From Actinomycetales bacterium (GTDB lineage: Bacteria > Actinomycetota > Actinomycetes > Actinomycetales > Cellulomonadaceae), in contig JAHLLI010000013.1 of NCBI GenBank assembly GCA_020444245.1, forward strand, positions 1 through 64,000: a stretch of DNA of 64,000 nt, read 5' to 3'. A program made the translations under genes and the position numbers. How positions within the stretch are numbered: the stretch's first letter is position 1; every line of letters starts with the position of its first letter. This document shows positions 26,964 through 34,791 of this stretch, piece by piece. The notes beneath the pieces are model-generated. The model was not told the DNA's origin, made no database searches, and saw only the letters and a program-made list of their open reading frames with translations.

Positions 26964-28481
26964 GTGCGAGTAGCCGATCTCCGTGCCCACAGGCTGCGCG
27001 GCTGGTTGATCGCGGCGGGGGTCACGCTCCTCGCCGCGCTGCTGCGACTGCCCGGCCTGGGCCGTCCCCCGAAGCTGGTCTTCGACGAGACGTACTACGT
27101 CAAGGACGCCTGGACCCTGCTGAGGCTCGGCTACCCGGCGGTGTGGCCCAAGGAACCGAACCCCCAGTTCGAGGCGGGCCACGTCGACATCTACTCGACG
27201 CAGGCCTCGTACGTGGTGCACCCGCAGGTCGGCAAGTGGTTCATCGCGATCGGCGAGTGGTTCGTCGGCGTCCAGAACCCGGTGGGCTGGCGCATCTCGG
27301 CGGCGATCGCGGGCATCCTGCTGGTGCTCGTGGTCACCCGGATCGGCCGGCGCCTGATGCGCTCGGACGTGCTCGGCGCGGTCGCCGGGCTGCTGGTGGC
27401 CCTGGACGGGCTGGCGATCGTGCAGTCGCGGACCGGGCTGCTGGACGGCTTCCTCGCGCTGACCGTGGCGGCCGCCTTCGCCGCGCTGCTGATCGACCGT
27501 GACCGGACCGCTGAACGCCTCGAACGGCTCGGCCCGCAGGTGCGGTGGGGCCCGTTCGGGCCCCACCTCGGCCTGCGCGGCTGGCGGCTGACCGCCGGCG
27601 TGCTGCTCGGCCTGTCGTGCGGGATCAAGTGGTCGGGCATCTGGTTCGTGGCGGCGTTCGGGCTGCTCTCGGTCGGCTGGGACGCGATGGCGCGGCGCCG
27701 GGCCGGCGTGCCGCGCTGGGCCGTCGGCACGCTGCTGCGCGACTCGGTGCCGGCCTTCGTCTCGCTCGTGCTGGTGGCCGGCGTGACGTACGTCGCGAGC
27801 TGGTTCCGGTGGTTCTCATCCCCGGACTCCTACATGCACAGCTGGGCCGAGCGGCACCCGGGCCAGGGCGTGACGTGGCTGCCCGACACGCTGCGGTCCT
27901 GGGTCGAGTACCACGCCCAGATGTGGGACTTCCACACCCACCTGACCACGCCCCACGACTACGCGGCCAAGGCGTTCACGTGGATGATCCAGTGGCGGCC
28001 GACGTCGTTCTTCTACGAGACGCCCGAACCCGCCCGGCAGGCGTGCGGCTCGGACCGCTGCTCGCAGGCGATCACGTCGCTGGGCAACCCGCTGATCTGG
28101 TGGCTCGGCTGCATCGCGATCGTCGCCGCGATCTACTGGATCGTGAAGCGGCGCGACGCGATCTTCGCCGCGACGCTCACCGGCCTCGCCGCCGGGTGGC
28201 TGCCGTGGTTCCTGTTCCCCGAGCGGACCATCTTCACGTTCTACGCGATCGTCATGCTGCCGTTCGTCGCGCTGACCCTGACCTGGGCGGCGGCGCGGTT
28301 CCTCGGGTTGCACGAGCCCGAGGCGGGCTTCTTCGACGCACCACGTTGGCGGCAGGTCGCCACCGGAACCGCAGGCGTGCTGATCGTGCTGGTGACGGCG
28401 TTCTTCTACCCGATCTGGACGGCCATGGTGGTGCCGTTCTGGTTCTGGCAGCTCCACATGTGGATGCCCAGCTGGGTGTGA
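26964..28481 (+). CDS. pmt: Polyprenyl-phosphate-mannose--protein mannosyltransferase
   Basis: 505 residues, GT39 membrane protein with about ten helices. The first external loop carries the catalytic acidic pair in LVFDETYYVKDAWTLL. VHPQVGKWFIAIGEW, DGLAIVQSRTGLLDGFLA, CGIKWSGIWF, HSWAERHPGQGV and MIQWRPTSFFYE follow the bacterial Pmt pattern. It moves mannose from polyprenyl-phosphomannose onto Ser/Thr of proteins being exported. The start is GTG 26964. It is read divergently from rsmI. Confidence 0.93.
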   Translation: MRVADLRAHRLRGWLIAAGVTLLAALLRLPGLGRPPKLVFDETYYVKDAWTLLRLGYPAVWPKEPNPQFEAGHVDIYSTQASYVVHPQVGKWFIAIGEWFVGVQNPVGWRISAAIAGILLVLVVTRIGRRLMRSDVLGAVAGLLVALDGLAIVQSRTGLLDGFLALTVAAAFAALLIDRDRTAERLERLGPQVRWGPFGPHLGLRGWRLTAGVLLGLSCGIKWSGIWFVAAFGLLSVGWDAMARRRAGVPRWAVGTLLRDSVPAFVSLVLVAGVTYVASWFRWFSSPDSYMHSWAERHPGQGVTWLPDTLRSWVEYHAQMWDFHTHLTTPHDYAAKAFTWMIQWRPTSFFYETPEPARQACGSDRCSQAITSLGNPLIWWLGCIAIVAAIYWIVKRRDAIFAATLTGLAAGWLPWFLFPERTIFTFYAIVMLPFVALTLTWAAARFLGLHEPEAGFFDAPRWRQVATGTAGVLIVLVTAFFYPIWTAMVVPFWFWQLHMWMPSWV

Positions 28482-28553
28482 CCCGGGCGGGCCGGGCCGG
28501 GAGCCGTCGGCCGCACCGCGGCCTCCTCCCGAATCCCCACCACACCGTCAGAA

Positions 28554-28597
28554 CGTGAGGAGGGGCCGACCGCTGACGCGGCCGGCCCCTCCTCACG
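28554..28597. terminator. Bidirectional terminator between pmt and tRNA-Ala
   Basis: A 15-bp perfect stem, CGTGAGGAGGGGCCG (28554-28568) with its complement (28583-28597), extended by four more pairs after one mismatch, and a TGAC loop. It lies between pmt (+) and tRNA-Ala (-) and can serve both. Confidence 0.85.
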
Positions 28598-28673
<76 letters not shown>

Positions 28674-28748
28674 GAAGTGCGCGGACAGATTACCACCGCG
28701 TCGCGACGGGCTCACACCCGGGCCGGAGGTGCGTCACGGGCCCGGCGC

Positions 28749-29102
28749 TCACCCGTCGACGCTCTCGCGGACCAGCGAGGCGAGGGTGTCCGGCGACATG
28801 CCGAGCCCCTTGGCGCGCTCGCCCAGTGCGCGGATCTCGGCGTGCAGGCCGGCGAGGTCCGCGGCGCGGTCGGTCACCACGGCGCCGCGTCCGCGACGCA
28901 GGTCGACGAGGCCCTCGTCGCGCAGGTCCTGGTAGGCGCGCAGCACGGTGTGCAGGTTCACGCCCAGCGACTCGGCGACGTCGCGCGCCGCCGGCAGCCG
29001 GTTCCCCGGGAGCAGCCGACCCGTCGCCATCTCGGTGCGCACCGAGGCCGCGACCTGCGCGAACAGGGCGACGTCGCTCGCCGGGTCGACCCGGATCAGC
29101 AC
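28749..29102 (-). CDS. GntR-family regulator, YtrA subfamily
   Basis: 117 residues: a winged helix (VALFAQVAASVRTEMATGRLLPGNRLPAARDVAESLGVNLHTVLRAYQDLRDEGLVDLRRGRGAVV) plus the short C-terminal helical tail typical of YtrA-type repressors. GTG 29102 has GAGGG about 8 nt upstream; an upstream ATG at 29129 is less likely. It is the second gene after a DUF1648 membrane protein. It probably represses this operon through the palindrome at 30133-30153. Confidence 0.9.
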   Translation of the reverse strand: MLIRVDPASDVALFAQVAASVRTEMATGRLLPGNRLPAARDVAESLGVNLHTVLRAYQDLRDEGLVDLRRGRGAVVTDRAADLAGLHAEIRALGERAKGLGMSPDTLASLVRESVDG

Positions 29103-29112
29103 CGCGTGGCCC

Positions 29113-30111
29113 TCACGCCGCGCCCGCACGGTGCTGTGCCACCAGGCCCTGGAGCACCGAGGCGCCGAGCGCGGCGTCGTCGACCGTGACCACGAACTGG
29201 CGGCCGCTGGTCCGCGTGACCCGCAGCGCCTCGCCGTTGCGCAGGATCACGCCGGTGCCGTGCCCGGCGGTGCGGATCCCGTAGCCGCCGAACTCACCGA
29301 AGCCGACGGTGTCCCCGGTCCCCGCGGAGACGACGTCGTCCAGCGGCACCCGGAACCGCGGCACGCCGAGGGCCGAGGTCACCGTGAGACCCTCCCGGTC
29401 CACCCGCACCGTGAACGAGGCGGTGGACGCGAACGCCAGGAGCACCAGCAACGCCGTGGCCGCGACGATCGGCGCGGCCTCGGGCGAGGTGAACCAGAAG
29501 AGCACGGCCAGAGCCGCGTTGAGTGCCGTGACCGCCAGGAGAAGGCCGGACAGCCAGCGCGCCGCGGTGGCCGTCCTCGTCCACATGACGCGCTCGCCGG
29601 CGCGGACCGGCATCGGCGCGGCCGCCACCGCCCCGGGCACCACGTGGTGCTGCACCGGCTGGGCGAACCAGCCGAGGACCCCGACCGCGAGCGCGGCGAC
29701 CAGGCCCACGAGCATCGCCGGCACGATGCTGGGCGCTGACGCGGCATCGCCGAGCCCTCGCTGCACGGCCACCGACCACGTCGAGATCACCGCGGTCATG
29801 GTCGCCATGCCCGCCGCGGTCGCAGCGAGGAACCGGAAGGTCGCCCCCTGCGCCCCACGACCGAGCGCCGGGATCGTGACCGCCGCCATGATTCCCGGCA
29901 GCAGCAGGCCGGTCGCCGCGGTCATCACGGGGACGACCCACGCCGCGGCGAAGCCGTTCGGGGCTCCCGACGTGCCCCAGTGGACGGCGACCGGGTCGGG
30001 TAGCTGTCCCAGCCAGGCGAGCTGGAGCGCCACCGCGACGACGGTGACCAGCACCGGTACCACGAGGGCGACCCACACGGCCCGGACGACGATGCGACGG
30101 CGGTCCTCCAC
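29113..30111 (-). CDS. DUF1648-domain integral membrane protein
   Basis: 332 residues with about eight hydrophobic helices. The N-terminal region (VAVHWGTSGAPNGFAAAWVVPVMTAATGLLLP) is the DUF1648 signature (HWG..G.P.G). The C-terminal ~100 residues form a soluble beta-rich domain (FTVRVDREGLTVTSALGVPRFRVPLDDVV) like those of SdpI-related and PH-like membrane proteins. GTG 30111 has GAGGAG 8 nt upstream. Genes of this type pair with YtrA-like GntR repressors. The substrate or signal is unknown; roles in toxin immunity or envelope-stress sensing are only possibilities. Confidence 0.8.
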   Translation of the reverse strand: MEDRRRIVVRAVWVALVVPVLVTVVAVALQLAWLGQLPDPVAVHWGTSGAPNGFAAAWVVPVMTAATGLLLPGIMAAVTIPALGRGAQGATFRFLAATAAGMATMTAVISTWSVAVQRGLGDAASAPSIVPAMLVGLVAALAVGVLGWFAQPVQHHVVPGAVAAAPMPVRAGERVMWTRTATAARWLSGLLLAVTALNAALAVLFWFTSPEAAPIVAATALLVLLAFASTASFTVRVDREGLTVTSALGVPRFRVPLDDVVSAGTGDTVGFGEFGGYGIRTAGHGTGVILRNGEALRVTRTSGRQFVVTVDDAALGASVLQGLVAQHRAGAA

Positions 30112-30132
30112 GTCCTCAGCTCCTCGATCGGC

Positions 30133-30153
30133 TGTTATAGAAGAACTATAACA
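30133..30153. promoter_or_regulatory. Palindromic operator for the GntR/DUF1648 operon
   Basis: TGTTATAG-AAGAA-CTATAACA: perfect 8-bp arms with a 5-nt spacer. It is strikingly AT-rich in this GC-rich DNA. It lies 21 nt upstream of the DUF1648 GTG, and its TATAAC (read on the minus strand) can act as the -10 element, so a bound repressor would block transcription. Confidence 0.75.
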
Positions 30154-30192
30154 ATCGAGGTGCCGTGGGGACACGGCCGGTGTGTGAGCGGG

Positions 30193-31191
30193 CTACTCCC
30201 CGGCGGCGCGACGGCGGGCCAGGATCGCGTCGAGCGCGAGACCGCCGGTGGTGGGGCGCTCCTGCGACTCGTCCCCGGTCGCCGCCGGGACGGGCACCGA
30301 CGGCTGCGGGCCGGTCAGCGGGCGCGGCTCCGCACGACGCGCCTCGGGCTTGAGCACGTAGGTCGGCGGGGGTACCGGGACCGGGACCCATGCGGCGTCA
30401 CCGTCGGAGGCGCTCGCCTCGGCGGTCGGCGCGACCGCCTCGCGCGCCGCCGGCACGTCCGCCACGTCTGCCGTCCGCGGCCCGCCGGCGACCACGGGGA
30501 CCTCGCCGGTGGCGAGCACGCTCTGCGCGGCGGCCCGGGCCGGGCCCACCGGCACCTTCTCCATGATCTCGGTGATCGCCTCGGACGGGTGCACCGCGTG
30601 GCCCACCGCGACCGGGGTGCGACGTCCGCGGGGCATCGGGCGCGCGGCCCGTCGGGCAGCGCCGGCGGCCCAGGCCGCATCGGCACGCTGGCCGGCCAGC
30701 ACCGCGCGCCGCCCGGCCACCAGCACACCTGCGAGCAGCAGGGTGGACGCACCGGCGACCGTGGTCGGGAACGAAGCGGCCGGGACCGCCACCCAGGCGG
30801 CGGCCGTGGCGAGCAGGAGGGCGGCGACCAGCCGCCCACGACGACGCGCTCCGGCGGCCCGGCGGGCCAGCGCGCGCGCCCGTGCGGCGTGCTCGTCTGC
30901 GGTCAGGCGCGCGGCGTCGGCGCTGACCCGGTCTGCCACGGACTGCGGTCGGTCCATCGCGCGGTCCCCTCCTCGCGGGTGCAGCTGCACCCGGCCTTGC
31001 GACGGGACGTGCGTGCCCGCCGACGCGGGGACGGGTTCGGCCACCCGGAGCACCCGCAGGTGCTCCGAGAACCGGTCGTCCACCCTGGCCTCGGCCAGCT
31101 GGCGGCGGTGCCGGAGCAGCTGCGGGACCAGGTAGACGATCCACAGACCGGTCACCGCGGCGAGCACGAGCCCGGCCTGCTCCATCCCCAC
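30193..31191 (-). CDS. glpR: GlpR/SepX-like membrane receptor protein
   Basis: 332 residues. An N-terminal membrane helix (GLVLAAVTGLWIVYLVPQLLRHRRQLAEARVDDRFSEHLRVL) opens the chain. A central pair of helices (VAALLLATAAAWVAVPAASF, then VAGASTLLLAGVLVAG) is followed by a long Pro/Ala-rich cytoplasmic tail. This layout, with the YLVPQ..RHRR motif, is that of actinobacterial GlpR/SepX proteins, which link the gephyrin-like Glp to the cell-division and polar-growth machinery. The glp gene is two genes upstream, supporting the call. A TACCGT element (31198-31203) lies 6 nt before GTG 31191, so it has its own leaderless promoter. Confidence 0.8.
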   Translation of the reverse strand: MGMEQAGLVLAAVTGLWIVYLVPQLLRHRRQLAEARVDDRFSEHLRVLRVAEPVPASAGTHVPSQGRVQLHPRGGDRAMDRPQSVADRVSADAARLTADEHAARARALARRAAGARRRGRLVAALLLATAAAWVAVPAASFPTTVAGASTLLLAGVLVAGRRAVLAGQRADAAWAAGAARRAARPMPRGRRTPVAVGHAVHPSEAITEIMEKVPVGPARAAAQSVLATGEVPVVAGGPRTADVADVPAAREAVAPTAEASASDGDAAWVPVPVPPPTYVLKPEARRAEPRPLTGPQPSVPVPAATGDESQERPTTGGLALDAILARRRAAGE

Positions 31192-31221
31192 ACCCAGACG
31201 GTAGGCGAGCAGGTCAGCCGC

Positions 31222-31845
31222 TCACCGCACCGGGGGCGGCGTGTCGGCACCGCCGCGTCGAGCCCGCCAGCGAGCCATCAGCCCGTCGGGCACCTCCTCG
31301 ACCGTCACGGCGAACGTCCGGTGGTCGCGCCAGCCGCCCTGGATGTGCAGGAACCGCTCGCGCACGCCCTCCTCGCGCAGGCCCAGCTTGGCCACCACGC
31401 GCAGGCTGGCGGCGTTCTCCGGCCGGATCGCGACCTCCAGGCGGTGCAGGCCGACCGGACCGAAGCAGTGGTCGACGGTGAGCGCCACGGCCGTCGGCAT
31501 GATGCCCCGGCCGGCCACCTCCCGGCTCACCCAGTAGCCGATCGACCCGGACATCGCCGAGCCCCGGGTGATCGCGGACACCGTGAGCTGGCCGACCAGC
31601 TCGCCGCGGTACTCGACGGCGAACGGCAACGAGTCACCCCGACGCGCCTGGCGCTGCAGCATCCGCACGTACTGACCGAACGTCGGCGCCGGCCCGCGCG
31701 GCGGCACCGGTGCGGTCGCCTCCCACGGGGCGAGCCAGTCGGCGTTCCGGGCCCGCACGTCGAGCCACGCCCGCGCGTCCGAGCGCCGCAACGGCCGGAG
31801 CACCACGTCGCCCTCGCGGAGCACCGCCGGCCACCCGGGCGCCAT
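31222..31845 (-). CDS. GNAT acetyltransferase, RimJ/RimL type
   Basis: 207 residues. It has LREGDVVLRPLRRSDARAWLDVR, IGYWVSREVAGRGIMPTAVALTVDHCF and HRLEVAIRPENAASLRVVAKLGLREEGVRERFLHIQGGWRDH, the ribosomal-protein N-acetyltransferase pattern; acetyl-CoA binds around SREVAGRG. ATG overlaps the glp stop (TGATG). It lies between glp and glpR, a conserved actinobacterial order; a link to cell division is not known. Confidence 0.88.
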   Translation of the reverse strand: MAPGWPAVLREGDVVLRPLRRSDARAWLDVRARNADWLAPWEATAPVPPRGPAPTFGQYVRMLQRQARRGDSLPFAVEYRGELVGQLTVSAITRGSAMSGSIGYWVSREVAGRGIMPTAVALTVDHCFGPVGLHRLEVAIRPENAASLRVVAKLGLREEGVRERFLHIQGGWRDHRTFAVTVEEVPDGLMARWRARRGGADTPPPVR

Positions 31846-33119
31846 CAGCTCTCCAGCACCAGGCAGGCGAGCGAGTCGCCGGCCCGCACGCGGGTGGTGT
31901 CCTCACCGACCACCATCAGCGCGTTCGCCGCCGCGAGCTGGCTCAGCGACACCTTGGACGGGTCGCCGACCGGGTCGACCAGGTACCCGTCGGCCGGCGA
32001 GCCGGTCAGTCGCGCCGGCACGAAGTGCCGCAGGCCGGCCGGCGAGAGCAGCGGCCGGGCCACCGCGGCGCGCACCGACGGCCGGTAGACGCCCGTGTGG
32101 CCGCCCATCGCGCGCAGCGCGGGCCGCACGAACACCTCGTAGGACACCATCGCCGAGACCGGGTGGCCGGGCAGCGCGAAGATCGGGACGCCCACGCCGC
32201 CGGCGCCGAGCCCACCCGGGTGCACCAGGTCGGTCGCCTCGTCGGCGACCTGCACGGTGCCGAAGCCCTGACGGTCGCCCGGCGTCATCGCGACGTGGTC
32301 GAAGCGCACCGTGCCCAGCGGCGCCAGCACGTCGGTCACGGTGTCCCACTGCCCCGGGCTGAGCCCACCGGTGATCAGCACCAGGTCCGCCCTGACCAGC
32401 TGGTCCGCGATCACCTCGCGCAGGCCACCACGCTCGTCAGGCACCGGGCCCACCCGCACCGCGGACGCACCGGCGTCGCGCGCGGCGGCCACCAGGGCGT
32501 GGCCGTTGGCGTCCGGCCGCCGCCCGGGCCCGGCGGCGCGACCCGGCTCCACCAGCTCGTCGCCGACCGTGAGGACCACGACGCGTGGGCGCGGGTGCAC
32601 CCGCAGCCGGCTGCGCCCCACCGCCGCGGCCACCGACAGGTGCCGCGCACCGAGCCGCGTCCCGGCGGTGAGCACCGTCGACCCGACCGGGACGTCGGCG
32701 CCGGCCGGGCGCACGTGGTCACCGGGCTCGGCGCCGCCGCGCAGCACGACGCGGGCGCGACCGCGGTCGGTCCGGTCCAGCGGCACCACCGCGTCCGCAC
32801 CGGCCGGCACCGGGGCACCGGCCGCGACCAGGGCGGCGGCCCCCGGGACCAGGCGCAGCGGCTCGGGTGCCACGACCTGGACGTCCTCGACCACGGGCAG
32901 CACCACCTCGGGCGCCGGGCCCGGCCCGGGCAGGCCGACGTCGGCGGTGCGCACCGCGTACCCGTCGCACGCCGCGACCGCGAAGAGCGGCACGTCATGG
33001 CCGGCGACCACGTCCTCGGCGAGCACGCAGCCGGCGGCGTCGGCCAGCACCGCGTCCAGGGCCGGCACCGGGCGGGCGGCGTCCAGCACTGCGGCGAGGT
33101 GGTCGGCGACGGTTCTCAT
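31845..33119 (-). CDS. glp: Gephyrin-like molybdotransferase Glp (MoeA family)
   Basis: 424 residues with the MoeA domain order: DHLAAVLDAARPVPALDA, VAACDGYAVRTADV, VLTAGTRLGARHLSVAAAVG, VVVLTVGDELVEPG, VLITGGLSPGQWDTVTDVL, LPGHPVSAMVSYEVFVRPAL and C-terminal beta domain. The molybdenum-insertion enzyme MoeA and the corynebacterial Glp share this fold. The neighbours galU and glpR favour Glp, which binds the membrane receptor GlpR and coordinates division and polar elongation. It starts 7 nt after galU. Confidence 0.85.
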   Translation of the reverse strand: MRTVADHLAAVLDAARPVPALDAVLADAAGCVLAEDVVAGHDVPLFAVAACDGYAVRTADVGLPGPGPAPEVVLPVVEDVQVVAPEPLRLVPGAAALVAAGAPVPAGADAVVPLDRTDRGRARVVLRGGAEPGDHVRPAGADVPVGSTVLTAGTRLGARHLSVAAAVGRSRLRVHPRPRVVVLTVGDELVEPGRAAGPGRRPDANGHALVAAARDAGASAVRVGPVPDERGGLREVIADQLVRADLVLITGGLSPGQWDTVTDVLAPLGTVRFDHVAMTPGDRQGFGTVQVADEATDLVHPGGLGAGGVGVPIFALPGHPVSAMVSYEVFVRPALRAMGGHTGVYRPSVRAAVARPLLSPAGLRHFVPARLTGSPADGYLVDPVGDPSKVSLSQLAAANALMVVGEDTTRVRAGDSLACLVLES

Positions 33120-33126
33120 GGTGTCG

Positions 33127-34017
33127 TCACGGCAGCGTCGCGACGTACTCCTTGAGCCAGGCGGTCAGGTCGGGGCCCAGGTCGGGCCGGTCCACCGCGA
33201 TGCGGACCTGCGCCTTGAGGTAGTCCAGCCGGTCGCCGGTGTCGTAGCGGCGGCCGCGGAACACCACGCCGTGCACCCCGCCGCCGTCCTGCGCGGGCAT
33301 GGCGGCCAACGTGGACAGCGCGTCGGTGAGCTGGATCTCGCCGCCACGGCCGGGCTCGGTGTGCTCCAGGACCTCGAACACCGCCGGGTGCAGCACGTAC
33401 CTGCCGATGATCGCCAGGTTGCTCGGCGCGTCGGCGGGGTCGGGCTTCTCGACCATGCCGGTGATCCGCGGCTGGTCGCTCGCCGGGCCGTCGGCCACCA
33501 CCGCGCAGCCGTACATCGAGGTCTGCTCGCGGGGTACCTCCATGAGCGCGACCACGGAGCCGCCGACCCGCTCCTGCAGGTCCAGCATCGTGGTCAGCAG
33601 GGGGTCCCGCGGGTCGATGAGGTCGTCCCCGAGCAGCACCGCGAACGCCTCGCGGCCGACGTGCTGCTTCGCGCACAGCACCGCGTGCCCGAGCCCGCGC
33701 GGCTTGCCCTGCCGGACGAAGTGCACGTTGGCCAGGTCGGTGGACGCCCGCACTGCGGCGAGCCGCTCGGTGTCGCCCTTGGCCTCGAGCGCCTGCTCGA
33801 GCTCCGGCACCGAGTCGAAGTGGTCCGCCAGCGTCCGCTTCGACCGCCCGGTGATCATGAGCACGTCGTCCAGGCCCGCGGCGACCGCCTCCTCCACGAC
33901 GTACTGGATGGCGGGCTTGTCGACCACCGGGAGCATCTCCTTGGGCGTCGACTTGGTCGCGGGCAGGAAGCGGGTGCCAAGACCGGCGGCTGGGATCACG
34001 GCTTTGCTGATGGCCAT
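33127..34017 (-). CDS. galU: UTP--glucose-1-phosphate uridylyltransferase
   Basis: 296 residues: KAVIPAAGLGTRFLPATKSTPKEMLPVVDKPAIQYVVEEAVAAGLDDVLMITGRSKRTLADHFD and GEIQLTDALSTL are diagnostic. It makes UDP-glucose for glycans and trehalose. TAGCCT (34025-34030) ends 7 nt before the ATG, so it is likely leaderless and heads the galU-glp-rimJ operon. Confidence 0.97.
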   Translation of the reverse strand: MAISKAVIPAAGLGTRFLPATKSTPKEMLPVVDKPAIQYVVEEAVAAGLDDVLMITGRSKRTLADHFDSVPELEQALEAKGDTERLAAVRASTDLANVHFVRQGKPRGLGHAVLCAKQHVGREAFAVLLGDDLIDPRDPLLTTMLDLQERVGGSVVALMEVPREQTSMYGCAVVADGPASDQPRITGMVEKPDPADAPSNLAIIGRYVLHPAVFEVLEHTEPGRGGEIQLTDALSTLAAMPAQDGGGVHGVVFRGRRYDTGDRLDYLKAQVRIAVDRPDLGPDLTAWLKEYVATLP

Positions 34018-34119
34018 GCCCGGCAGGCTAGCCGGAGGTGGGCGCCCCGTCGCCCCCGGCCTGGCGGACGCGCCGCGCGGCTCGTGACCCTCGCCGTCGA
34101 GGTTTGCAAGGATGGCCGC

Positions 34120-34764
34120 ATGAGCGCCATCGCCCAGCCCTACCTGCCCTTCGGGTCGGGCGACGAGCTCCCGGTGGTCAAGGAGCAGCTGCGCCGGGCG
34201 ATCCTCGCCGAGCGCGCCAAGCGCTCACCGCGCGAGCTGGAGCGGGCCGCGCACGACTTCGCCCAGGTGGTCGGTGACCTGCCCGAGCTCCGCGCCGCCC
34301 AGACGGTCGCCGCCTACGCCGCGCGCGCGGCCGAGCCGGGCACGACGCCGCTGCTCGACCGGCTGGCCCGCCGGGGCACACGCGTCCTGCTCCCGATGCT
34401 CGGCCCGGGGCTGGCGCGCGAGTGGGCTCTGCTGACCAGCACGGACGAGCTCGAGCTCCGCGCGCCGGGACGCCCGCCGGAGCCGCCGGGCCCGGGACTG
34501 GAGGCTGACGCGCTCGCCCAGGCGGACGCCGTCGTGGTGCCCGCGCTCGCAGTCGACACCGCCGGGCACCGGTTGGGCCACGGCGGCGGCTGGTACGACC
34601 GGGTCCTGGAGCACGTCCGCCCCGGGGTGCCGGTGATCGCGATGGTGTTCGGCGAGGAGATCTACGACGCCGACGAGCGGCCGCTGCCGGTCGAGCCGCA
34701 CGACCGGCTGGTGAACGCCGTGGTGACCACCACCCGGATGCGCGAGCTGCGCCCCGTGGAGTGA
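34120..34764 (+). CDS. 5-formyltetrahydrofolate cyclo-ligase family protein
   Basis: 214 residues: VKEQLRRAILAERAKRSPRELERA near the N terminus, TRVLLPMLGPGLAREWALL and the nucleotide-binding VPALAVDTAGHRLGHGGGWYDRVL. It recycles 5-formyl-THF to methenyl-THF. ATG 34120 has AAGGA 8 nt upstream. It is divergent from galU, the common actinobacterial arrangement. Confidence 0.93.
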   Translation: MSAIAQPYLPFGSGDELPVVKEQLRRAILAERAKRSPRELERAAHDFAQVVGDLPELRAAQTVAAYAARAAEPGTTPLLDRLARRGTRVLLPMLGPGLAREWALLTSTDELELRAPGRPPEPPGPGLEADALAQADAVVVPALAVDTAGHRLGHGGGWYDRVLEHVRPGVPVIAMVFGEEIYDADERPLPVEPHDRLVNAVVTTTRMRELRPVE

Positions 34765-34791
34765 GCGCGGCTGCGCCGGCCCTCGTCGCGG

